A DNA stretch of 64,000 nucleotides from Pelomonas dachongensis (GTDB lineage Bacteria > Pseudomonadota > Gammaproteobacteria > Burkholderiales > Burkholderiaceae_C). The notes below the pieces were generated by a model. The model was not told where the DNA came from, ran no database searches, and worked only from the letters and a program-made list of their open reading frames with translations. Every line of letters begins with the position of its first letter. The stretch's first letter is position 1. Location: NCBI RefSeq assembly GCF_043555865.1, contig NZ_JBIGHY010000005.1, forward strand, positions 124,001 to 188,000, given 5' to 3'. The translations under genes were made by a program, and so were the position numbers. Shown piece by piece: positions 28,210-35,293 of the stretch.

Positions 28210-28446
28210 TTGCGCTTGGGCGCCTGGACGCGCTGGCGCAGGCTCGCGAAGAACGCTGGGCGTCATTTCCGCCGCAGGCGGCGACTGCGCGCCATCCAAC
28301 AGCAGCGCGCGCGGTGTCTCGCGCTCTTGGTCGCGACGGATCAAGTCGCGAACATACTCGCTGCTGCTGCCGTAACCTTTCTCGCTGACCCGCTCCTCCA
28401 CGAAGGCTCGCATCGCCTCGGGCAATGAGATGTTCATGGTGCTCAT
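28206..28446 (-). pseudogene. parD: ParD-family antitoxin, frameshifted into parE
   Basis: A ribbon-helix-helix ParD antitoxin (MSTMNISLPEAMRAFVEERV, then GYGSSSEYVRDLIRRDQE). An extra C in the C-run opposite 28258-28260 changes the tail. Removing it restores AFFASLRQRVQAPKRK and a TGA at 28206-28208 overlapping the parE GTG. As read, the frame instead runs through into parE, giving an in-frame antitoxin-toxin fusion. The 241-bp span is one base more than a multiple of three, which supports a single insertion. The DNA-binding N-terminus is intact, so autorepression may survive. Confidence 0.82.
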
Positions 28447-28461
28447 GGCGCGAAGGCCACA

Positions 28462-28488
28462 GACCTTGGCAAAAATTGACAAGGTCAA
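28462..28488 (-). promoter_or_regulatory. parDE operator candidate (nested inverted repeats)
   Basis: Just upstream of parD, GACCTTG (28462-28468) and CAAGGTC (28480-28486) form a perfect 7-bp inverted repeat with an 11-bp spacer. The right arm is nested in TTGAC-AAG-GTCAA (28476-28488). ParD proteins bind short palindromes in their own promoters, so this is a likely autoregulatory site (inference). Confidence 0.5.
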
Positions 28489-28498
28489 TCACATCCAT

Positions 28499-30271
28499 TC
28501 ACACGCGACTCTTCACCCACGCCATCACCAGTTCCCTCAGCACCGGCAACGGCACCTGCCCCGCCGTCAGCACGACGCGGTGGAAGCCCTTGATGTCGAA
28601 CTTCGCGCCCAAGGCCTTCTCGGCCTCGGCGCGCAGCTTCGTGATCTCCAGCTGGCCGATCTTGTAGCCCAGCGCCTGGCCCGGCCAGACGATGTAGCGC
28701 TCGACCTCGGACACCACGTCGCTCTCGGCCATGGACGAGTTGTCCAGCATGTACTGGATGGCTTGCTCGCGCGTCCAGCCCTTGTGGTGCAGGCCGGTGT
28801 CCACCACCAGCCGCATCGCGCGCAGCTGCTCGTCGGCCAGGCGGCCGTACCACTGGTAGGGGTCGGTGAACAGGCCCAGCTCCTTGCCGAGGCTCTCGGC
28901 GTACAGCGCCCAGCCCTCCACATAGGCGACGTAGAAGCTGCCGAAGCGGCGGAACTTGGGCAGGTTCTGGTCTTCCTGCGCGATGGACACCTGGAAGTGG
29001 TGGCCGGGCGACGCCTCGTGCAGCGACAGCGTCTCCATGCCGAAGATGGGCTGGGCCCTCAGGTTGAAGGTGTTCACGTAGAACACGCCGGGACGCGAGC
29101 CGTCTGTGGACGGGCTCTGGTACGACGCGCCCGCCGCGCTCTCGGCGCGGAAGGCCTCGACCTCGCGCACCTCGTAGTCGGCCTTCGGTTGGATGTCAAA
29201 GAGCTTGGGCGTCAGGCCGTTGATCTTCTTCTGCAGGTCGCGGTAGCCGGCTAGCAGGTCTTCCGGCTTGGCGTAGTAGTACTTGGGGTCGTCCTGCAGA
29301 TGCTTGAAGAAGGCCTTCAGGTCGCCACGGAAGCCCACCTGCTTGCGTACGCCCTTCATCTCGCCCAGGATGCGCGCCACCTCCTTCAGGCCGATGGCAT
29401 GAATCTCGTCGGCTGACAACGCCACGGTGGTGGACTGGCGCACGCGGTGGGCGTACCAGGCCTTACCGTCGGGCAGCGCCGACCAGGCCGTGCTGGTGCG
29501 CGCCTTGGGCGTGTACTCGTCGCGCACGAAGGCCAGCAGGCGCGCGTAGGCGGGCAGCACCTTGCTCGACAGCAACTCACGCATCGCGGCGGTGATGCGC
29601 TCGCGGTCGGCGGCCAGCACGGCGTCGGGAAAGTTCTTGATCGGCCCCCAGAACAGGCTCTGCTCCGGGTCGGTGACGGCCAGTGCGGTCAGCTGCGGCA
29701 GCACCTTGTCCATGACCGCGCGCGGCTGGGTCACGCGGGCCTTCAGGCCGTCGCGCATGTTGGCGATGCTGCCGTCGAAGACGGGCACGGCCAGCGCCAG
29801 GCGCTTCAGCCAGTCGTCGTAGTCCTTGGTGGTCTTGAACGGCTGGATGGACTGGCCCGACCCCATCTGCGCCAGGAAGCTGGGCATGCCGCCGATCTGA
29901 CTGATGGGCTGCATCCACTCGGGGAAGCGTTCACCTGCCAGGTTCTGTTCCAGGTCCAGCTTCAGCATCGCGTAGGAAACGCGGTCCTTGGGCTCCAGCT
30001 TCGCCTTGTCGAAGCCGGCCAGCGCGTTCAGCTGGCCTTGCAGCTCGCGCTTCGCCTGGGCGCGGTAAGCGGCCGTGGTCGTGTCGATGAGCCGGTCGTT
30101 GTAGCGCGGGTCGCCCAGCGACGTGGCCAGGATGGGCTGGCGCTGCAGCACCAGCTCCCATTCGGCGTCCAGCCATTGGTGGAAGCGTTGGCTCTCGGTG
30201 GGGGCTGCAAAGGCGGGCAGGCTGAGGGCGAGGCTGGTGGCCAGCAGGCTCAGGGCGTGACGACGGCGCAT
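28499..30271 (-). CDS. DUF885 family exported metallopeptidase-like protein
   Basis: A 590-residue exported DUF885 protein. A signal peptide covers about 1-22 (RRHALSLLATSLALSLPAFA). The zinc-type motif HEASPGHHFQ is at about 417-426 and the EGWALYAESLG glutamate motif at about 451-461, together the gluzincin-like signature of the family. DNSSMAESDVVSEVERYIVWPGQALGYKIG follows near the C-terminus. Characterised relatives are few; hydrolysis of peptides or amides is plausible. It is divergent from mfd and codirectional with the broken parDE. Confidence 0.85.
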   Translation of the reverse strand: MRRRHALSLLATSLALSLPAFAAPTESQRFHQWLDAEWELVLQRQPILATSLGDPRYNDRLIDTTTAAYRAQAKRELQGQLNALAGFDKAKLEPKDRVSYAMLKLDLEQNLAGERFPEWMQPISQIGGMPSFLAQMGSGQSIQPFKTTKDYDDWLKRLALAVPVFDGSIANMRDGLKARVTQPRAVMDKVLPQLTALAVTDPEQSLFWGPIKNFPDAVLAADRERITAAMRELLSSKVLPAYARLLAFVRDEYTPKARTSTAWSALPDGKAWYAHRVRQSTTVALSADEIHAIGLKEVARILGEMKGVRKQVGFRGDLKAFFKHLQDDPKYYYAKPEDLLAGYRDLQKKINGLTPKLFDIQPKADYEVREVEAFRAESAAGASYQSPSTDGSRPGVFYVNTFNLRAQPIFGMETLSLHEASPGHHFQVSIAQEDQNLPKFRRFGSFYVAYVEGWALYAESLGKELGLFTDPYQWYGRLADEQLRAMRLVVDTGLHHKGWTREQAIQYMLDNSSMAESDVVSEVERYIVWPGQALGYKIGQLEITKLRAEAEKALGAKFDIKGFHRVVLTAGQVPLPVLRELVMAWVKSRV

Positions 30272-30313
30272 GGAATCTCCGTAGGAAGTGCCGGCATGCT
30301 AGCGAGGCTCCTG

Positions 30314-30342
30314 CTGACAAGCCAAAGGACATGGCCTATCTA
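30314..30342 (+). promoter_or_regulatory. candidate mfd promoter
   Basis: A -35-like CTGACA (30314-30319), a 17-bp spacer and a -10-like TATCTA (30337-30342) lie in the gap between DUF885 and mfd. The match to consensus is moderate. Confidence 0.35.
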
Positions 30343-30353
30343 AAATCCCGCCA

Positions 30354-30370
30354 AGCCCCGCGTCGGGGCT
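30354..30370 (+). other. hairpin in the mfd 5' untranslated region
   Basis: AGCCCCG-CGT-CGGGGCT is a perfect 7-bp stem with a 3-nt loop, 20 bp before the chosen mfd ATG and 2 bp before an in-frame TTG. It disfavours initiation at the TTG and might limit translation or act as an attenuator; it is followed by a T/G-rich segment without a clean T-run. Confidence 0.4.
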
Positions 30371-30389
30371 GTTGTCGTTTGTGGATCTC

Positions 30390-33300
30390 ATGACGCTCTC
30401 CTCGTTGCCGGTCATTGCACCGGGCAAGAAGTTCACCCATTCCCGCCCTCTCGGTTCGGCCGATGCCCTGTTGATCGCGCGCTTCGTGCAGCAGCAGCGC
30501 GATGCCGGACGCATGGCCGCCGTGTTCACGGCCGAGCCCGGCGACACGCAGCGGCTGGAGGACGAGCTGAAGTTCTTCGCGCCCGAGCTGAAGGTGGCCG
30601 TGTTCCCGGACTGGGAAACGCTGCCCTACGACAGCTTCAGCCCCCACCAGGACCTGATCTCCGAGCGGCTGGCCACGCTGTGGGAGCTGCTGCAGAGCCA
30701 GAAGACCCGGAGCATCGACGTGGTGTTGATGCCCGCCTCCACCGCACTCACGCGCCTGGCGCCGCCCAGCTTCCTGGCCGGCACGACCTTCAACTTCAAG
30801 CAGAAGCAGCGGCTCGATGAAGCCTCGCTGCGCTCGCAGCTGACGCTGGCCGGCTACACCAACGTCAGCCAGGTCGTACAGCCCGGCGAATATGCCGTGC
30901 GCGGCGGTTTGATCGACCTGTTCCCGATGGGCTCCAACGTGCCCTACCGGGTGGACCTGTTCGGCGACGAGGTGGACTCCATCCGCGTGTTCGACCCCGA
31001 CAGCCAGCGCAGCCTCTACCCGGTGCCCAACGTGCGCCTGCTGCCGGGCCGCGAGTTCCCGATGGACGACGCCGCGCGCAAGGCCTTCCGCAACCGCTGG
31101 CGCGAGAAGATGGACGGCGACCCGACGAAGTCGCGCTTGTACCGCGACATCGGCGAGGGCATCGCGTCGGGCGGCATCGAATACTACCTGCCGATCTTTT
31201 TTGAGCAGACGGCGTCGGTCTTCGACTACCTCGGCGCCGAGGCCGGCCTGGCCCTGCACGGCGAGGTGGACGAAGCCATCCAGCGCTTCTGGAGCGATAC
31301 CAAGGAGCGCCACCGCTTCCTGCAGCACGACCCCGAACGGCCGCTGCTGCCGCCGGCAGAGATCTTCCTGACCGCCGAGGATTTCTTCGGCCTGACCAAA
31401 CCGCATGCCGTGCTGTCCGTGCGCGGCACAGATCCGGTGGACTTCGCCCGCCCGCTGCCCGACATCAGCGTCGAACGCGGCGCGCAGGAACCGCTGGCCC
31501 GGCTGGAAGCGCACCTCAAATCGACGCCGCACCGCGTGCTGCTGCTGGCCGAGAGCGAAGGCCGGCGCGAGAGCCTGCTGGAGCAGCTGCGCGACAGCAA
31601 GATCGACCCGCCGTCGGTGAAGGATCTGGCCGAATTCCAGGCTAGCGACGAGAAGTACGCCATCACGGCCGCGCCGCTGGCCAGCGGCTTCTTCTGGGTC
31701 GATGCCGAACACCCGGTCCAGCTCATCACCGAGACCGAGCTGTTCGTCACCACACCCACGACACGCCGCCGGCGCAAGCAGGAGCAGGTCAGCGACGTTA
31801 ACGCGCTGATCAAGGACCTGTCGGAGCTGAAGGTGGGCGACCCGGTCGTGCACATCAACCACGGCATCGGGCGCTACCAGGGCCTGGTCAACATCGACGT
31901 CGGCGACGGGCAGAAGAGCGAGTTCCTGCACCTGGAGTACGCCGACAAGGCCACACTGTACGTGCCGGTGGCGCAGCTGCACCTGATCGGCCGCTACACC
32001 GGCGTGTCACCCGAGGAAGCCCCGCTGCACAAGCTGGGCTCTGGCCAGTGGGAAAAGGCCAAGCGCAAGGCGGCCGAGCAGGTGCGCGACACGGCCGCCG
32101 AGCTGCTGAACCTCTATGCCCGCCGCGCCGCGCGCGAGGGCCACGCCTTCCGCTACTCGGGCCACGACTACGAGGCCTTCGCCGCGAGCTTCGGCTTCGA
32201 GGAAACGCCCGACCAGCGCGCCGCCATCCACGCGGTCATCCAGGACATGATTTCGCCCAAGCCCATGGACCGCCTGGTCTGCGGCGACGTGGGCTTCGGC
32301 AAGACGGAGGTGGCGCTGCGCGCGGCATTCGTCGCGGTGATGGGCGGCAAGCAGGTCGCCATCCTGGCGCCTACCACCCTGCTTGCCGAGCAGCACTACC
32401 AGAACATCGCCGACCGCTTCGGCGCCTGGCCGGTGAAGGTCGCGGAGATGAGCCGCTTCCGCTCGGCCAAGGAGATCAAGGCGGCGATGGAAGGCATCGC
32501 CGACGGCACCATCGACATCGTCGTCGGCACACACAAGCTGCTGTCGCCCGAGGTCAAGTTCAACCGCCTGGGCCTGCTCGTTATCGACGAGGAACACCGC
32601 TTCGGCGTGCGCCACAAGGAGGCAATGAAGGCCATGCGCGCCGAGGTGGACGTGCTGACGCTGACGGCAACGCCCATCCCGCGCACGCTGGGCATGGCGC
32701 TGGAAGGCCTGCGCGACTTGAGCGTCATCGCCACCGCGCCGCAGCGGCGTCTCGCCATCAAGACGTTCGTCCGCGCCGAGAGCAGCGGCACCATCCGCGA
32801 GGCGGTACTGCGCGAGCTCAAGCGCGGCGGCCAGGTCTACTTCCTGCACAACGAGGTCGAGACCATCGAAAACCGGCGCCAGAAGCTCGAAGAACTGGTG
32901 CCTGAGGCGCGCATCGTCATCGCCCACGGCCAGATGCCCGAGCGCGAGCTGGAACGCGTCATGCGCGAGTTCGTCGCCGGCAAGCACAACCTGCTGCTGT
33001 GCTCCACCATCATCGAGACCGGCATCGACGTGCCGAGTGCCAACACCATCATCATTGCGCGAGCCGACAAGTTCGGCCTGGCGCAGCTGCACCAGCTGCG
33101 CGGCCGCGTCGGCCGCAGCCACCACCAGGCCTATGCCTACCTGATGGTGCCGGACCTGCAAGGTCTGACCAAGCAGGCCACGCAGCGGCTGGACGCCATC
33201 CAGGCGATGGAGGAACTGGGCTCGGGCTTCTACCTCGCCATGCACGACCTGGAGATCCGCGGCGCTGGCGAGGTGCTGGGCGACAACCAGAGCGGCAACA

Positions 33301-33857
33301 TGATGGAGATCGGTTTCCAGCTCTACAACGACATGCTCAGCGAGGCGGTCAGCGCGCTGAAGTCGGGCCGCGAGCCCGACCTGCTGTCGCCCACAGGCGC
33401 CTTCTCCACCAACACCGAGATCAACCTGCACGCGCCCGCGCTGCTGCCCGACGCCTATTGCGGCGACGTGCAAGTGCGCCTGAGCCTCTACAAGCGCCTG
33501 GCCACGGCCGACAAGCCCGAGCAGATCGACGCGATGCTGGAAGAGATCACCGACCGCTTCGGCAAGCTGCCAAGCCAAGGCCAGAACCTGTTCGACCTGC
33601 ACCGCCTGCGCGTGCTGGCCCGACCCTTCGGCGTCATCAAGGTGGACGCGGCACCCAGCATCATCAACATCAACTTCCGTCCCAACCCGCCCATCGACCC
33701 GATGCGCGTCATCGAGCTGGTGCAGAAGAACCGCAACATCAAGCTGGTGGGCAACGAAAAGCTGCGCGTAGAAAAGGCGCTGAGCAGCCCGCAGGACCGG
33801 GCGCAGGCGGTGCGTGAGGTGTTGAGGTTGCTGGGGCAACCCACCAACGCACGATGA
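30390..33857 (+). CDS. mfd: transcription-repair coupling factor Mfd
   Basis: A 1155-residue Mfd, which removes stalled RNA polymerase from lesions and recruits UvrA. The N-terminal UvrB-homology module (VFPDWETLPYDSFSPHQDLISER) contains the UvrA-docking region. The RNA-polymerase-interacting CarD-like domain lies near residue 480 (VGDPVVHINHGIGRYQGL). The translocase motor has Walker A GDVGFGKTE near 631 and DEEH box VIDEEHRFGVRHKE near 730, then TATPIPRTL and the RecG-like motif GRVGRSHHQAYAYL. The C-terminal TRCF domain follows. The ATG at 30390 is chosen; its ribosome-binding site is weak and a TTG at 30372 is an alternative. Confidence 0.96.
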   Translation: MTLSSLPVIAPGKKFTHSRPLGSADALLIARFVQQQRDAGRMAAVFTAEPGDTQRLEDELKFFAPELKVAVFPDWETLPYDSFSPHQDLISERLATLWELLQSQKTRSIDVVLMPASTALTRLAPPSFLAGTTFNFKQKQRLDEASLRSQLTLAGYTNVSQVVQPGEYAVRGGLIDLFPMGSNVPYRVDLFGDEVDSIRVFDPDSQRSLYPVPNVRLLPGREFPMDDAARKAFRNRWREKMDGDPTKSRLYRDIGEGIASGGIEYYLPIFFEQTASVFDYLGAEAGLALHGEVDEAIQRFWSDTKERHRFLQHDPERPLLPPAEIFLTAEDFFGLTKPHAVLSVRGTDPVDFARPLPDISVERGAQEPLARLEAHLKSTPHRVLLLAESEGRRESLLEQLRDSKIDPPSVKDLAEFQASDEKYAITAAPLASGFFWVDAEHPVQLITETELFVTTPTTRRRRKQEQVSDVNALIKDLSELKVGDPVVHINHGIGRYQGLVNIDVGDGQKSEFLHLEYADKATLYVPVAQLHLIGRYTGVSPEEAPLHKLGSGQWEKAKRKAAEQVRDTAAELLNLYARRAAREGHAFRYSGHDYEAFAASFGFEETPDQRAAIHAVIQDMISPKPMDRLVCGDVGFGKTEVALRAAFVAVMGGKQVAILAPTTLLAEQHYQNIADRFGAWPVKVAEMSRFRSAKEIKAAMEGIADGTIDIVVGTHKLLSPEVKFNRLGLLVIDEEHRFGVRHKEAMKAMRAEVDVLTLTATPIPRTLGMALEGLRDLSVIATAPQRRLAIKTFVRAESSGTIREAVLRELKRGGQVYFLHNEVETIENRRQKLEELVPEARIVIAHGQMPERELERVMREFVAGKHNLLLCSTIIETGIDVPSANTIIIARADKFGLAQLHQLRGRVGRSHHQAYAYLMVPDLQGLTKQATQRLDAIQAMEELGSGFYLAMHDLEIRGAGEVLGDNQSGNMMEIGFQLYNDMLSEAVSALKSGREPDLLSPTGAFSTNTEINLHAPALLPDAYCGDVQVRLSLYKRLATADKPEQIDAMLEEITDRFGKLPSQGQNLFDLHRLRVLARPFGVIKVDAAPSIININFRPNPPIDPMRVIELVQKNRNIKLVGNEKLRVEKALSSPQDRAQAVREVLRLLGQPTNAR

Positions 33858-33902
33858 ATATACGTGGACATATACTTGCCACTGCTTGAGCAGGAGGCCC
33901 CA

Positions 33903-34130
33903 ATGTCGCAAATCACGCTCTATCTGGATGACGCCACGCAGGCGCTGGTCGATCAGGCCGCCCAGGCCAATGGCGTGTCCAAGAGCCGCTGGGTGGCCGA
34001 CCTCATCCGCAAGCACGCCGCCCATGAGTGGCCGGCGACCTGCCTGGCGCTGGCTGGGCAGTTTTCGGACTTTCCGCTGACCGAGACCCGCACCGAACAA
34101 CCCGCCGACACCCCGCGGCTGGGGTTCTGA
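33903..34130 (+). CDS. vapB: ribbon-helix-helix antitoxin (VapB-like)
   Basis: A 75-residue antitoxin with an N-terminal ribbon-helix-helix (MSQITLYLDDATQALVDQAA, then KSRWVADLIRKH) and an acidic tail that should wrap the toxin (FSDFPLTETRTEQPAD). AGGAGG precedes the ATG. Its stop is 7 bp before the vapC ATG. Upstream, ATATAC occurs twice 12 bp apart (33858-33863 and 33870-33875) just after the mfd stop, a possible operator. Confidence 0.82.
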   Translation: MSQITLYLDDATQALVDQAAQANGVSKSRWVADLIRKHAAHEWPATCLALAGQFSDFPLTETRTEQPADTPRLGF

Positions 34131-34137
34131 CGCCACC

Positions 34138-34545
34138 ATGTTGGTGCTCGACAGCAACACCATCAGCTACTACTTTCGGGGCGATCCGCAGGTCGTGGCG
34201 CGGCTGCAGGCGCTGCGCCCGGCCGATCTGGGCGTGCCGGCCGTCGTGGAATACGAGTTGCGCTACGGCCTGCATCGTCTGCCAGAACAATCGGCGACGC
34301 CGCGCCTGGCCGCCCTGGCGCAGTTTCTCGGCCCGCTGCAGATCCTGCCCTTCGACAGCGAGTGCGCGGCACGCGCCGCCCAGTTGTGTGCCCAGCTCGA
34401 AGTACAGGGCACCCCCATCGGCCCCCACGACACCCTCATCGCCGCAACCGCGCTGCGCCACCAAGCCACGCTGGTCACCCGCAACGTGCGCAAATTCGGC
34501 CGCGTCGCCGGCCTGCAACTGGTGAACTGGCACGCCGCAGAATGA
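34138..34545 (+). CDS. vapC: PIN-domain ribonuclease toxin (VapC-like)
   Basis: A 135-residue PIN-domain toxin, typically a tRNA or rRNA endonuclease. Acidic active-site residues are Asp5 (MLVLDSN), Glu40 (VVEYELRYG) and Asp98 (IGPHDTLIAA), with the last motif TRNVRKFGRV. Where many relatives have GPNDLLIA this one has GPHDTLIA; otherwise it looks complete. Paired with the vapB-like gene and inserted between mfd and serB. Confidence 0.88.
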   Translation: MLVLDSNTISYYFRGDPQVVARLQALRPADLGVPAVVEYELRYGLHRLPEQSATPRLAALAQFLGPLQILPFDSECAARAAQLCAQLEVQGTPIGPHDTLIAATALRHQATLVTRNVRKFGRVAGLQLVNWHAAE

Positions 34546-34591
34546 ACCACTGCCTGTTCCAACGGGCGCGAGACCACCAACCCCAGCCGTG

Positions 34592-35293
34592 ATGTCCCAA
34601 CCCACTTCACTCGTCCTGCGCGACGGCCCTGCCCTGCCCCCGCTGAGCCATTTCAAGCTCGCCGCCTTCGACATGGACTCGACGCTGATCAGCATCGAGT
34701 GCATCGACGAAATTGCCGCGCTCGCTGGCTTGGGGCAAGAGGTGGCCGCCATCACCGAAGCTGCGATGCGCGGCGAGATCACGGACTTTCGCGACAGCCT
34801 GCAGCGGCGCCTGGCCATCCTGGCCGGCGTGCCCGCCACGGTGCTCGACCGCGTGCTGGCCGAGCGCCTGACCTTCAACCCCGGCGCGCGCGAGCTGTGC
34901 GCAGCGCTGAAGGCGGCCGGGCTGAAGCTGGTGCTGGTGTCCGGCGGCTTCACGTTCTTCACGCGCTACGTGGCGGCCGAGCTGGGCATGGACTTCGTGC
35001 GCAGCAACGAGCTGGAGATTGCCGATGGCGTCCTCACCGGCCACGTCGTCACGCAGGACTGGGGCGACATCTGCGACGGCGAGCAGAAGCGGCTGATGCT
35101 GCTGGCCTGCTGTGAAGCCATCGGCTGCCGCCTTGACCAAGCGATCGCCGTGGGCGACGGCGCCAACGACCTGCCCATGATGGGCGCGGCCGGCCTGTCG
35201 GTGGCTTATCACGCCAAACCCAAGGTGCGCGAGCAGGCGCGCGTGGCGATCAACGCGGGCGGGCTGGAGCAGTTGCTGACGCTGCTGCGCTGA
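34592..35293 (+). CDS. serB: phosphoserine phosphatase SerB
   Basis: A 233-residue HAD phosphatase, the final step of serine synthesis. HAD motif I is AFDMDSTLI with nucleophile Asp27 and Asp29; motif II is VLVSGGFTFFT; motif III/IV is VGDGANDLPMM. Length matches single-domain SerB lacking the ACT domain. The ATG at 34592 directly follows a GTG at 34589, and I chose the ATG. Its last 44 bp overlap the convergent SARP-type gene. Confidence 0.93.
   Translation: MSQPTSLVLRDGPALPPLSHFKLAAFDMDSTLISIECIDEIAALAGLGQEVAAITEAAMRGEITDFRDSLQRRLAILAGVPATVLDRVLAERLTFNPGARELCAALKAAGLKLVLVSGGFTFFTRYVAAELGMDFVRSNELEIADGVLTGHVVTQDWGDICDGEQKRLMLLACCEAIGCRLDQAIAVGDGANDLPMMGAAGLSVAYHAKPKVREQARVAINAGGLEQLLTLLR

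Noticed and set aside
32007..34163. A 718-codon minus-strand open frame opposite mfd
   Set aside because: Shadow of mfd; no recognisable domain, and the composition is typical of antisense reading.
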